The position numbers and the translations under genes were made by a program. A stretch of 64,000 bases of DNA, taken from NCBI RefSeq assembly GCF_900187015.1, contig NZ_LT906479.1:5084001-5148000 (forward strand). The letters run 5' to 3'. The notes under the pieces were generated by a model. That model did no database searches. It saw only the letters and a list, made by a program, of their open reading frames with translations, and was not told the DNA's origin. Of this stretch, positions 9,006-18,849 are shown piece by piece. Positions within the stretch are counted from its first letter, which is position 1. Each line of letters starts with the position of its first letter. The stretch is from Serratia ficaria. GTDB lineage: Bacteria; Pseudomonadota; Gammaproteobacteria; Enterobacterales; Enterobacteriaceae.

Positions 9006-9033
9006 AAAAAGGGCCGGAAACTCCGGCCCTTTT
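9004..9033. terminator. Bidirectional terminator between yibQ and tdh
   Basis: A 9-bp stem (AGGGCCGGA / TCCGGCCCT) with an AAC loop is flanked by an A-run on the left and T residues on the right, so it can serve both convergent genes. Confidence 0.9.
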
Positions 9034-9046
9034 CACGGCTATCGGG

Positions 9047-10072
9047 TTAATCCCAGCTTAATATCACCTTGCCGGACTTGCCGGAGCGCATGGCGTCGAA
9101 GCCCTGCTGGAACTCGTCAATCGAGAAGCGGTGGGTGATGATCGGGCTCAGATCCAGACCGGACTGGATCAGCGCCGCCATCTTGTACCAGGTTTCGAAC
9201 ATTTCTCGACCGTAAATCCCCTTGATAAACAGCCCCTTGAAGATCACCTGATTCCAGTCGATCGACATGTCCGACGGCGGAATGCCCAGCATGGCGATGC
9301 GGCCGCCGTGGTTCATCGCATTCAGCAGGGTGCGGAACGCCGGCGGCGCGCCGGACATCTCCAGGCCGACGTCAAACCCTTCGGTCATGCCCAGCTCGGC
9401 CATCACGTCGTCGAGGTTTTCCTTGCTGACGTTCACCGCGCGGGTCACGCCCATCTTGCGCGCCAGCTCCAGGCGGTATTCGTTGACGTCGGTGATCACC
9501 ACGTGGCGGGCGCCGACGTGTTTGCACACGGCCGCAGCCATGATGCCGATCGGACCGGCGCCGGACACCAACACGTCTTCGCCGACCAGATCAAACGACA
9601 GCGCGGTGTGCACCGCATTGCCGAACGGGTCGAAGATAGAAGCCAGATCGTCGGAAATGTTATCCGGGATCTTGAAGGCGTTGAACGCCGGGATCACCAG
9701 ATATTCGGCGAAGCAGCCCGGACGATTCACGCCCACGCCGATGGTGTTGCGGCACAGGTGGGTGCGGCCGCCGCGGCAGTTGCGGCAGTGGCCGCAGGTA
9801 ATGTGGCCTTCGCCGGAGACGCGATCGCCGATGCTGAAGCCTTTGACCTCCTGCCCGATAGCCACCACTTCGCCCACGTATTCATGGCCGACCACCATCG
9901 GAACCGGAATGGTTTTCTGCGACCATTCGTCCCAGTTGTAGATATGCACATCGGTGCCGCAGATCGCGGTTTTACGGATCTTGATCATGATGTCGTTGTG
10001 GCCCAGCTCCGGCTGGGGCACATCGGTCATCCAAATCCCTTCTTCCGCTTTCAGTTTTGACAATGCTTTCAT
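9047..10072 (-). CDS. tdh: L-threonine 3-dehydrogenase
   Basis: Tdh oxidises L-threonine to 2-amino-3-ketobutyrate with NAD+, the first step of threonine conversion to glycine. It is 341 aa, a zinc medium-chain dehydrogenase. The catalytic-zinc region [15 protein letters not shown] is near residue 38, followed by VGHEYVGEV, and four structural-zinc cysteines lie in [15 protein letters not shown] near residues 93-107. The NAD-binding motif [11 protein letters not shown] is near residue 170. It lies 9 bp downstream of kbl, which encodes the next enzyme; kbl-tdh is a single operon in enterics. Confidence 0.97.
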   Translation of the reverse strand: MKALSKLKAEEGIWMTDVPQPELGHNDIMIKIRKTAICGTDVHIYNWDEWSQKTIPVPMVVGHEYVGEVVAIGQEVKGFSIGDRVSGEGHITCGHCRNCRGGRTHLCRNTIGVGVNRPGCFAEYLVIPAFNAFKIPDNISDDLASIFDPFGNAVHTALSFDLVGEDVLVSGAGPIGIMAAAVCKHVGARHVVITDVNEYRLELARKMGVTRAVNVSKENLDDVMAELGMTEGFDVGLEMSGAPPAFRTLLNAMNHGGRIAMLGIPPSDMSIDWNQVIFKGLFIKGIYGREMFETWYKMAALIQSGLDLSPIITHRFSIDEFQQGFDAMRSGKSGKVILSWD

Positions 10073-10081
10073 GGTTTTACC

Positions 10082-11278
<1,197 letters not shown>

Positions 11279-11518
11279 TCGGTTATCTCCAGGATTGGAC
11301 TATTTCCGGCATATTTTACTGATTTGTAACCAAACTGACGACAATACGCGGGAGAGAATATGAAATTTGCAGCAGATATCACGGCAAACTGCCGCCTGCA
11401 ATGGCAATGCGGGATATTAGGAGCCCATCCGCTGTTTGCCGCGGCATGAAATGCTATTATAAGCGGCATTGAGCGTGAGGCATTGTGCCTCACCGGGCAG
11501 ATTAACAGGGGTAACCCA

Positions 11519-12448
11519 ATGATTATCGTCACAGGCGGCGCCGGCATGATCGGCAGCAATATCGTTAAGGCACTGAATGACAAGGGATACCGCGATATCC
11601 TGGTGGTGGATAACCTGAAAGATGGCACCAAGTTCGTCAACCTGGTCGATCTTGATATCGCCGACTATATCGACAAGGAAGATTTTATCGCCAGCATCAT
11701 GGCCGGCGACGATCTGGGCGATATCGAGGCGATATTCCACGAAGGCGCCTGCTCCGCCACCACCGAGTGGGACGGCAAGTACATGATGGACAACAACTAT
11801 CAGTACTCCAAGGACCTGCTGCACTACTGCCTGGATCGCGAGATCCCATTCCTGTACGCCTCCTCCGCCGCCACCTATGGCGCCCGGGAAGAGTTTATCG
11901 AAGAGCGCCAATACGAAGAGCCGCTCAACGTCTACGGCTATTCCAAGTTCCTGTTCGATCAGTACGTGCGCGAAATCCTGCCAGAGGCCGACTCGCAGGT
12001 CTGCGGCTTCCGCTATTTCAACGTCTACGGCCCGCGTGAAGGCCACAAAGGCAGCATGGCCAGCGTCGCTTTCCACCTGAATGGCCAGATCAACCGCGGT
12101 GAGAACCCGAAACTGTTCGCCGGCAGCGAAAACTTCAAGCGTGACTTCATCTACGTCGGCGACGTGGCGGCGGTCAACCTGTGGTTCTGGGAAACCGGCA
12201 AGTCAGGCATTTTCAACTGCGGTACCGGCCGGGCGGAAAGCTTCCAGGCGGTCGCCGATGCGGTGGTGGACTTCCATCAGAAAGGCGCGGTGGAATCCAT
12301 CGCGTTCCCGGAAAAGCTGAAGGGCCGCTACCAGGCGTATACCCAGGCCGATCTGACCAAGCTGCGCGCCGCGGGCTATGATGCCCCGTTCAAAACGGTG
12401 GCCGAAGGCGTCAAAGAGTACATGGCCTGGTTGAACCGCACCGCATAA
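11519..12448 (+). CDS. hldD: ADP-L-glycero-D-manno-heptose 6-epimerase
   Basis: HldD (RfaD, GmhD) epimerises ADP-D,D-heptose to ADP-L,D-heptose, the donor for the inner LPS core. The ATG at 11519 gives 309 aa starting [17 protein letters not shown] and follows AGGGG. The frame is open to 11483, but that extension is not conserved. It shows the SDR Rossmann glycine motif, SSAATYG, and the YSKF catalytic tyrosine-lysine pair near residue 140. It heads the long rightward LPS core operon. CTATTATAA near 11453 could be its -10 element, but I see no clear -35. Confidence 0.97.
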   Translation: MIIVTGGAGMIGSNIVKALNDKGYRDILVVDNLKDGTKFVNLVDLDIADYIDKEDFIASIMAGDDLGDIEAIFHEGACSATTEWDGKYMMDNNYQYSKDLLHYCLDREIPFLYASSAATYGAREEFIEERQYEEPLNVYGYSKFLFDQYVREILPEADSQVCGFRYFNVYGPREGHKGSMASVAFHLNGQINRGENPKLFAGSENFKRDFIYVGDVAAVNLWFWETGKSGIFNCGTGRAESFQAVADAVVDFHQKGAVESIAFPEKLKGRYQAYTQADLTKLRAAGYDAPFKTVAEGVKEYMAWLNRTA

Positions 12449-12470
12449 GCTGAAGGAATTGACGCTGAGT

Positions 12471-13517
12471 ATGAAAATACTGGTTATCGGCCCTTCATGG
12501 GTTGGCGACATGATGATGTCGCAAAGTCTCTACCGCACCCTGAAGGCCGAGCACCCGTCAGCGGAGATCGACGTGATGGCGCCGGCCTGGTGCCGTCCCT
12601 TGCTGGCGCGCATGCCGGAAGTGAACCAGGCGCTGTCGATGCCGCTGGGCCACGGCGCCCTGGCGATCGGCGAACGTCGGCGGCTCGGCCACGCCCTGCG
12701 CGCCAACCGTTACGATCGCGCTTATGTCCTGCCCAACTCGTTCAAATCGGCGCTGGTGCCGTTCTTCGCCAAGGTGCCGCAGCGCACCGGTTGGCGCGGC
12801 GAGATGCGCTACGGCCTGCTGAACGACCTGCGCACGCTCGACAAAGCCGCCTTCCCGCTGATGGTGCAGCGCTATGTGGCGCTGGCCTATGACAAAGGGC
12901 GCATTCAGCGTGCCGAAGATCTGCCGCAGCCGCTGCTGTGGCCGCAGCTGCAGGTCAGCGACGAAGAGATTGCCGAAACCACCGCCGCGTTCAACCTGAC
13001 CGATCATCGGCCGATTATCGGCTTCTGCCCGGGGGCCGAGTTTGGCCCGGCCAAGCGCTGGCCGCACTATCACTACGCCGCGCTGGCGCAGATGCTGATC
13101 GACCAGGGCTACCAAATCGCGCTGTTCGGTTCGGCGAAAGACCACGAGGCCGGTGAGCAGATCCGCGCCGCGCTGCAGGAAGACGCCCGCGACTTTTGCA
13201 TGAACCTGGCCGGGGAAACCCAGCTGGAACAGGCGGTGATCCTGATCGCTTCCTGCCAGGCGGTGGTCAGCAACGACTCCGGTTTGATGCACGTTGCAGC
13301 GGCGTTGAACAAACCGCTGATCGCCTTGTACGGGCCGAGCAGCCCGGACTTCACGCCGCCATTGTCCGATAAGGCCAGGGTGATCCGCTTAATCAGCGGT
13401 TATCACAAGGTGCGTAAAGGCGACGCCGCTCAGGGTTACCATCAGAGCCTGATCGACATTCAGCCGCAGCAGGTGTTGGAAGCGCTGACGCCGTTGCTTG
13501 CCGCCAGCGAGGAATAA
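12471..13517 (+). CDS. waaF: ADP-heptose:LPS heptosyltransferase II (WaaF)
   Basis: WaaF adds the second L,D-heptose to the inner core on the cytoplasmic face of the inner membrane. Starting at ATG 12471 (MKILVIGPSWVGDMMMSQS) gives 348 aa, the E. coli length; four more codons to 12459 are open but not conserved. GT9 family signatures are FCPGAEFGPAKRWP near residue 183 and SNDSGLMHVAAALNKPLIAL near residue 265. It lies 22 bp after hldD and 2 bp before waaC. Confidence 0.96.
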   Translation: MKILVIGPSWVGDMMMSQSLYRTLKAEHPSAEIDVMAPAWCRPLLARMPEVNQALSMPLGHGALAIGERRRLGHALRANRYDRAYVLPNSFKSALVPFFAKVPQRTGWRGEMRYGLLNDLRTLDKAAFPLMVQRYVALAYDKGRIQRAEDLPQPLLWPQLQVSDEEIAETTAAFNLTDHRPIIGFCPGAEFGPAKRWPHYHYAALAQMLIDQGYQIALFGSAKDHEAGEQIRAALQEDARDFCMNLAGETQLEQAVILIASCQAVVSNDSGLMHVAAALNKPLIALYGPSSPDFTPPLSDKARVIRLISGYHKVRKGDAAQGYHQSLIDIQPQQVLEALTPLLAASEE

Positions 13518-13519
13518 CC

Positions 13520-14491
13520 ATGCAGGTGTTGATTGTAAAAACCTCCTCCATGGGGGACGTACTCCACACGCTTCCCGCCCTGACCGACGCCATGCAGGCC
13601 ATACCCGGCATTCGTTTCGACTGGGTGGTGGAGGAAGGCTTCAGCCAAATCCCCACCTGGCATCCGGCGGTGGACCGCGTGATCCCGGTGGCCATTCGCC
13701 GCTGGCGCAAGAACTGGTTCGGCAGCGAAACCCGCCAACAGCGCTGCGATTTCAAACGCCAGGTCCAGCAGCGCAGCTACGACGCGGTGATCGATGCGCA
13801 GGGCCTGATCAAGAGCGCCGCGCTGGTTACCCGCATCGCTAAAGGCAGCAAACACGGCCAGGACTGCAAGAGCGCGCGCGAGCCCTTCGCCAGCTGGTTC
13901 TACAACCACCGTCATGAAATAGACAAGCGGCAGCACGCGGTGGAGCGCACGCGCGAACTGTTCGCCAAAAGCCTGGGCTACGCCCGGCCGGAGAGCGACG
14001 GCGATTACGCCATCGCCGCGCGGTTTCTCAGCCAGCCGCCGGCCGATGCCGGGCGGTATCTGGTGTTCCTGCACGCCACCACCCGTGACGACAAACACTG
14101 GCCGGAACAAAACTGGCGCGAACTGATTGAGCTGACGGCCGCCAGCGGGCTGAAGATCAAATTGCCGTGGGGCGCCGAGCATGAACACCAACGCGCACAG
14201 CGGTTGGCGAAAGGTTTCCCCCACGTCGAAGTGCTGCCGAAGCTCAGCCTGCAGCAGGTGGCGGAGGTGTTGGCCGGCGCCAAGGGGGTGGTTTCGGTGG
14301 ACACCGGGCTCAGCCACCTTACCGCCGCGCTCGACAAACCGAATATCACGCTGTTTGGCCCGACCGATCCCGGACTGATCGGCGGCTATGGGCAGAATCA
14401 GTACGCCTGTCGCCCGGAACAGGGCAATAGCATGGCGGACATCTCGGCCCAAACCGTTGCGGCGCTCATTCATGACAGGATGCCTATGTAA
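13520..14491 (+). CDS. waaC: Lipopolysaccharide heptosyltransferase I (WaaC)
   Basis: WaaC attaches the first heptose to Kdo. It is a 323-aa GT9 enzyme starting MQVLIVKTSSMGDVLHTLPAL, a near-exact family start. The donor-site motifs FLHATTRDDKHWPEQNW (about residue 185) and VSVDTGLSHLTAALDKPNITLFGPTDP (near 260) are present across two stretches. Its stop overlaps the next gene by one base (TAATG), so it is translationally coupled to the downstream WaaZ-like gene. Confidence 0.96.
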   Translation: MQVLIVKTSSMGDVLHTLPALTDAMQAIPGIRFDWVVEEGFSQIPTWHPAVDRVIPVAIRRWRKNWFGSETRQQRCDFKRQVQQRSYDAVIDAQGLIKSAALVTRIAKGSKHGQDCKSAREPFASWFYNHRHEIDKRQHAVERTRELFAKSLGYARPESDGDYAIAARFLSQPPADAGRYLVFLHATTRDDKHWPEQNWRELIELTAASGLKIKLPWGAEHEHQRAQRLAKGFPHVEVLPKLSLQQVAEVLAGAKGVVSVDTGLSHLTAALDKPNITLFGPTDPGLIGGYGQNQYACRPEQGNSMADISAQTVAALIHDRMPM

Positions 14492-15393
14492 TGGGAACAT
14501 TTTTCAAGCAGATATATCGCTATACGCATGCCCGCCCCTTCCGACATAACGAGAACCTCTGGCCCTACGTAAAGATTAAGCGCGCCGCCAGTGGAGAAAT
14601 CGTCGAGCTGCGTTACCGGAAACGCCCCGTGCCGCTGGTGCGGCTGGCCGATTTACAGGGGGGGTTCACCGGTGATGTGCTGCTGACGGCCACCGGGCCA
14701 TCGGTAAAAAACCTCTGCCTGGAAAATTTCCCCGCCATGCCGGCAATGGGCGTCAATGGCGCCTATTTCCTGCACGACCGCGTTGATTTCAGGTTCTATG
14801 TCATTGTTGATATGGGGTTTATCGACCAGAAACCGGAAATTATCGGCGAGATTATCGATGATCCGCGGCTGACGCTGTTCACCACGGTGCACGGCGTAGC
14901 CAAAATCATCGACACATTCAGCCTGGAGCGGGTGAAGTGCGGTTTCGCGGTGATAGAAGACGCCGCGTTTAAAATCTATCAGCCCAAGATCGCCAACGAT
15001 GACCTGTGGCCCGTCTATCAAGATAACCCCGCGGTCGTTTTTGCCGCGGACCGGAAGGACATCGCCTTCAGCCACGATATTCGCAGCGGTATCTTTGACG
15101 CCGGAACCGTCGCGTATTGGGCTTTTCAGATCCTGACTTTCCTCGGTTTTGAACGGTTGTATATCATTGGTCTGGATATGAATAATTTCCACCAGCCGCG
15201 CTTTTATGAGGCCGCCGAGAATAAATTGCCGACCGATCTGGCAGATAAGGTTGCCGGGTTGGTTATGCCTTCTTTCAGCCATGCCAGCCAGCTGATGAAG
15301 GCCAGGAATATCACGATAAAAAATCTTTCCATCACCAGCGCTATCAGCAATGACATTTTCGACAAGGTCGATCCTGATGAACTTTTCAAATAA
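14491..15393 (+). CDS. WaaZ-like LPS core biosynthesis protein
   Basis: A 300-aa cytosolic protein without signal or membrane segments. The N-terminal 70 residues are basic. A nucleotide-binding-like segment LLTATGPSVKNL lies near residue 69, followed by MGVNGAYFL and FYVIVDMGF. The segment GTVAYWAFQILTFLGFERLYIIGLDM lies near residues 205-230. This arrangement resembles the WaaZ/DUF115-type proteins of enteric core clusters; E. coli WaaZ is implicated in adding a third Kdo. It overlaps waaC by 1 base and waaL by 17, so it is in the core operon. The assignment to WaaZ is from remembered similarity and gene context, not alignment. Confidence 0.6.
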   Translation: MGTFFKQIYRYTHARPFRHNENLWPYVKIKRAASGEIVELRYRKRPVPLVRLADLQGGFTGDVLLTATGPSVKNLCLENFPAMPAMGVNGAYFLHDRVDFRFYVIVDMGFIDQKPEIIGEIIDDPRLTLFTTVHGVAKIIDTFSLERVKCGFAVIEDAAFKIYQPKIANDDLWPVYQDNPAVVFAADRKDIAFSHDIRSGIFDAGTVAYWAFQILTFLGFERLYIIGLDMNNFHQPRFYEAAENKLPTDLADKVAGLVMPSFSHASQLMKARNITIKNLSITSAISNDIFDKVDPDELFK

Positions 15394-16546
15394 CGCTGCC
15401 CGCATACAACAGCTGTATGTGGCGTTTTTTTTCCTTTTTTCCTTTTTCAGCGCTATTTTCTGTAGCTATACCAAAGTTAACAACCTGTTCCATTTGTCAG
15501 CCATGCTGTTCATTATCACGCTGTATTTCGATAAGGACCTTCGGCTGTCTTTTTTTCGCCATGATGAAATCCGACGCGGGCTGGGCATTATTGCGGCGAT
15601 GCTGCTTTACTTCGCCTTCAGCAACCTGTGGACGAACGACCCGGCCAATATCGAATCCACCCTGACGCACAGCGTTTATCTGCTGATCTATTTGGCGATG
15701 CTGATCACCGTGCTTAACGGCACGCAACGCAATCTGTTGTTCGCCAGCGTTATTTTGGGATTAACGATCCTGTGCCTCTACTCTATCGCTTTTGACTACC
15801 ACGACATGCTGGTCAACCGGCATGTGTCAAAAAGCAATCCAGGCCCGGAGAACGTGATTGATTTGGCCGGCATGGCGGGAATAGGCGTCATACTCTGCCT
15901 GATGGTATTTCGCGAGAAGCAGAGCCGGGTGATCCTGATCGCCATCCCGATATTATTCGGCACGATGCTGCTCACCCAAAGCCGCGGGCCGGTGCTGTCC
16001 TTGCTGATTGCCCTGTTCGTCACGCTGCCTTACAGGCATTTGAGATTGAAGCATATCGCTTATTGCCTCGTGGCGTTGATCGTTATTGGCGCGGCGGTGC
16101 TGTCGTCGGAAATGGGGCAGTTGCTGCTGGCCCGCTTCGAAGAGATGTACGTTCAGAGCTTCCTGCGTTTAAGCATCTGGCGCCATACTTTCGAACTGGT
16201 CAGCCAGGCGCCTTATTTCGGCTACGGCTTCAACTACGAGCTGACCTTCACCAACTATTCGGGCGAGCATATTCGCACTACCCACAGTCTTTATTGGGGG
16301 GCGCTGCTGAAGGGCGGCCTGGTGGGATTGGGCATGTTATTGGCGGTTTTGAGCTACTGCGGCATGTTGGCCGTGCGGCGTCTGCGCGACGGCATGCGGC
16401 TGGAAGCCGCGCTGTTTATCTTCATGCTGCTGTTTTATACCTCACAGGGCATGTTCGTGGTGGGCAACCCGTCCGAATCCTGGTATCTGTTCTGGTTCCC
16501 GCTGGGCGTCATTATGACCACCAGGCTCAAATCTCACCTTTATTAA
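15377..16546 (+). CDS. waaL: O-antigen ligase WaaL
   Basis: WaaL transfers undecaprenyl-linked O-antigen to the lipid A-core on the periplasmic side of the inner membrane. Starting at ATG 15377 (MNFSNNAARIQQ), preceded by AAGG 9 bases upstream, gives 389 aa; an earlier in-frame ATG at 15350 has no Shine-Dalgarno sequence. About ten hydrophobic segments are visible. A large periplasmic loop near residues 265-310 carries GYGFNYELTF and the conserved histidine in THSLYWGALLKGG (Wzy_C/PF04932 type). The start lies within the end of the WaaZ-like gene. Base composition here is less GC-rich, with T-runs in the first codons. Confidence 0.88.
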   Translation: MNFSNNAARIQQLYVAFFFLFSFFSAIFCSYTKVNNLFHLSAMLFIITLYFDKDLRLSFFRHDEIRRGLGIIAAMLLYFAFSNLWTNDPANIESTLTHSVYLLIYLAMLITVLNGTQRNLLFASVILGLTILCLYSIAFDYHDMLVNRHVSKSNPGPENVIDLAGMAGIGVILCLMVFREKQSRVILIAIPILFGTMLLTQSRGPVLSLLIALFVTLPYRHLRLKHIAYCLVALIVIGAAVLSSEMGQLLLARFEEMYVQSFLRLSIWRHTFELVSQAPYFGYGFNYELTFTNYSGEHIRTTHSLYWGALLKGGLVGLGMLLAVLSYCGMLAVRRLRDGMRLEAALFIFMLLFYTSQGMFVVGNPSESWYLFWFPLGVIMTTRLKSHLY

Positions 16547-16556
16547 CCCACCGAGC

Positions 16557-16585
16557 AGCGGCGCCATCCTCACGCTGGCGCCGCT
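16557..16585. terminator. Hairpin between convergent waaL and a GT9 gene
   Basis: AGCGGCGCCA / TGGCGCCGCT form a perfect 10-bp stem with a 9-base loop. There is no clear T-tract, so intrinsic termination is uncertain. Confidence 0.5.
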
Positions 16586-16589
16586 TCGG

Positions 16590-17681
16590 CTATTCGCCAA
16601 GCACCTTGATCACCCTTGCCATCACCTCATCGCTGGTGATGATGCTCAGGGGCTGATGCCGTTGTTCTTCACTCAGCTGCTGCGTTTCAGCCGGCACGTA
16701 CATCACCTGGTGCAGCTCTGGGTTCTGATAAGGGCCGGTTTGTTGCGGGTTGGCCGTCACGAACAGGCTGACGGTTTTGGTTTTCAACGCGATGGCCAAA
16801 TGCAATGGCCCGGTATCGCCGGTCACCAGCACATCCATGTTTTTCATCACGCCCAACAGCTGCGGTAACGTCGTTTTACCAATATGGCTAATCACCCGGC
16901 TCTGCTCTTCCGGCGTCAGGCCCGCCATAAACTCACGCTCGATCACTTGCTCTTTCGGCGTGCCTATCAGGGCGATGCGATAATCCGGCGAGCGCGACAG
17001 CAGCATTTTCGCCAGACCGACAAAGCGGCTCACCGGCCAACAACGCAGCGGCTCGGAAGCCCCCATCTGGAAACCCACCACCACCTGGCCCGGCTGTTTC
17101 TGTTGCAGCGGGAAATCCACCGGAATAAACATTTCCCGATTTTGCGTATCGCACCCCAACTGACCGACCAGATTCAGCTTGCGCTGGATCAGATGGCCGG
17201 TATCTCGGGTGCTGATGCCGGTAAGCCACTGCTCCATGCCGCTCAGATCGTTTTTATACGCGTCTTTAAACACATACTCGCAGCCGGAAAATATCGCCGT
17301 GATGACATCATACGGCGCCTTTGAATGCAGTATCACCGCCAGCTGCGGCCGATTCTTTCTAAGCTGGCGAATCACGCCAAGCATATCCTTGGCCTTGTGG
17401 TCCCAGTAAATGACGTTATTAAAATAGCTGCAGGTGCCGACCAAACCGCCGTTCTTATAACTGGAGACCAGGGTGATCCTGGCGGCGGGGTAGCGTTCCC
17501 GGATCGCGCGGATAGCCGGCGTATTAAACATCAAGTCGCCCAGCGCGGTGGTCGAAAAAATAGCAATGCGGTCAAACTCGCGGTTTTTATCAAACGAACG
17601 CTTATCTTTAAAATTACTGCCAAGTTTCGTATAAAGCCGGATACAGGCGTTCGCCAGCTTTACTTTCCATTGCTTCGACAT
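16590..17681 (-). CDS. GT9 family glycosyltransferase (candidate outer-core heptosyltransferase)
   Basis: A 363-aa member of the WaaF/WaaC/WaaQ (GT9) family. The N-terminal domain starts after about 40 residues at IAIFSTTALGDLMFNTPAIRAI. The donor-site region VVGFQMGASEPLRCWPVSRF is near residue 205, and TGDTGPLHLAIALKTKTVSLFV is near 295. It is not WaaF, WaaC or WaaQ, all of which are present elsewhere in the window. The S. marcescens core is known to carry extra heptoses on its GalA residue, so I infer that this enzyme adds one of them. It sits on the minus strand 1 bp after the WabN-like deacetylase gene, forming a two-gene unit inside the otherwise rightward core locus. Confidence 0.8.
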   Translation of the reverse strand: MSKQWKVKLANACIRLYTKLGSNFKDKRSFDKNREFDRIAIFSTTALGDLMFNTPAIRAIRERYPAARITLVSSYKNGGLVGTCSYFNNVIYWDHKAKDMLGVIRQLRKNRPQLAVILHSKAPYDVITAIFSGCEYVFKDAYKNDLSGMEQWLTGISTRDTGHLIQRKLNLVGQLGCDTQNREMFIPVDFPLQQKQPGQVVVGFQMGASEPLRCWPVSRFVGLAKMLLSRSPDYRIALIGTPKEQVIEREFMAGLTPEEQSRVISHIGKTTLPQLLGVMKNMDVLVTGDTGPLHLAIALKTKTVSLFVTANPQQTGPYQNPELHQVMYVPAETQQLSEEQRHQPLSIITSDEVMARVIKVLGE

Positions 17682-17682
17682 T

Positions 17683-18639
17683 TCAATTCACTTTAAGTTG
17701 ATAATACTCAGCCAGCGTCATGCCAACCGTCCGCTGTTGCAACCAGTCAAACAGCTGTTCCAGATCGCGGTACAGCCCTTCAATATCCTGTTCGGTTTTA
17801 AACGTCGGGCTGCCGCCGGGCATAAACTCGGAAGAGTGCAGCATGAATTCGACGTAGTCCTGCCCCTGCGCCAACGCGCTCTCGGCCACCCGTTTCATTT
17901 TGTCCAGGTTGCTGCCGCTGGGCCGCAGCCAGTGCACCGACGGCGAACGCCGCTTGCCGCGCAGCCGATCGTAACCCTGCTTGACGGCGTTCATCAGCGC
18001 CGAATGCTTGTACTGAATGCTCATCGGCACTTCCAGCAGCGCCGAGTCGCCGGGCTGGGCGATGTTTTGCGGATCGATAAAATAAGCCTGCGACGGGAAA
18101 TGGCGGTAGTCCGTGCCGCCGCTGCCCTGCGGATTGCCCGGCGAATATTGCCAGTTGACGCGCGGCGTGACCGAGCAATCAACCTGGTAGCCGTACTCCA
18201 GCAGCAGCGACGCATAATACGCGTTGAAAGCCCAGCGGCCGGCGCGGTGGCTGAGCATTTTGGTCTGGAACGCGTCCTCCAGCAGCTTGGTCATATGATC
18301 GACCTTGGCGCGGATTTGGTCGGCGGGATATTCGATCAGATACGGCTTATGCCGCCAGTCATCGTCGGTCAACGGCGTCAGCGGCGGGCTGTTCCAGGCA
18401 TGCAGATGCATGCCGACTTCGCCGGCGCCGCGCGCGATGACATCGCGGGCGAACTCGACGTAGGCCGGATCCATCGCCATTTCATAATTGGTGAGATAAA
18501 CCGGCTTGAAGGCGTATTTCTCGCACAACGCCTGAAAACGCGGCAAAAAACGCGTATTTTCGGTAGAAATGCGATCGTGGTTTTGCCACAGGTTGTCGCC
18601 TTCGGTATCAATGGTAATGAGAAATGCCGGTTTAGTCAT
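17683..18639 (-). CDS. WabN-like polysaccharide deacetylase (LPS core GlcNAc deacetylase)
   Basis: A NodB-type deacetylase. Starting at ATG 18639 (MTKPAFLITIDTEGDNLW) gives 318 aa; 33 more upstream codons are open but look non-coding. The metal-binding Asp is in TIDTEGD, the His pair region is GMHLHAWNSPP near residue 95, and SHRAGRWAFNAYYASLLL is near 150. LHSSEFMPGG lies near residue 270. There is no signal peptide, so it acts in the cytosol. In Klebsiella, WabN removes the acetyl group from core GlcNAc after WabH adds it. With wabG and wabH next door, the same role is the best inference. It is co-transcribed with the GT9 gene at 16590-17681 and divergent from waaQ. Confidence 0.75.
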   Translation of the reverse strand: MTKPAFLITIDTEGDNLWQNHDRISTENTRFLPRFQALCEKYAFKPVYLTNYEMAMDPAYVEFARDVIARGAGEVGMHLHAWNSPPLTPLTDDDWRHKPYLIEYPADQIRAKVDHMTKLLEDAFQTKMLSHRAGRWAFNAYYASLLLEYGYQVDCSVTPRVNWQYSPGNPQGSGGTDYRHFPSQAYFIDPQNIAQPGDSALLEVPMSIQYKHSALMNAVKQGYDRLRGKRRSPSVHWLRPSGSNLDKMKRVAESALAQGQDYVEFMLHSSEFMPGGSPTFKTEQDIEGLYRDLEQLFDWLQQRTVGMTLAEYYQLKVN

Positions 18640-18849
18640 GAATATCGAACCTGATATCAACAGAATGCAGTATGTTACGCAGGCCGTTTCGCCAGGGCAA
18701 ACGACTTTACTGCCGGTTTGGACAACGTTGAGGGACATTCGTCCCCTGTCGCGGCTATTTTTTTACTTGCCGGCAAGAAAGCCGTGCAACAGTAGCCACA
18801 TGCGATCGGGTCCTTTAGAATCAAAGATTGGTTTCCCTGAAAGCGACTC

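Noticed and set aside
18640..18849. Possible ops/JUMPStart (RfaH) element upstream of waaQ
   Set aside because: I looked on both strands for GGCGGTAGCGT-like sequence and found none.
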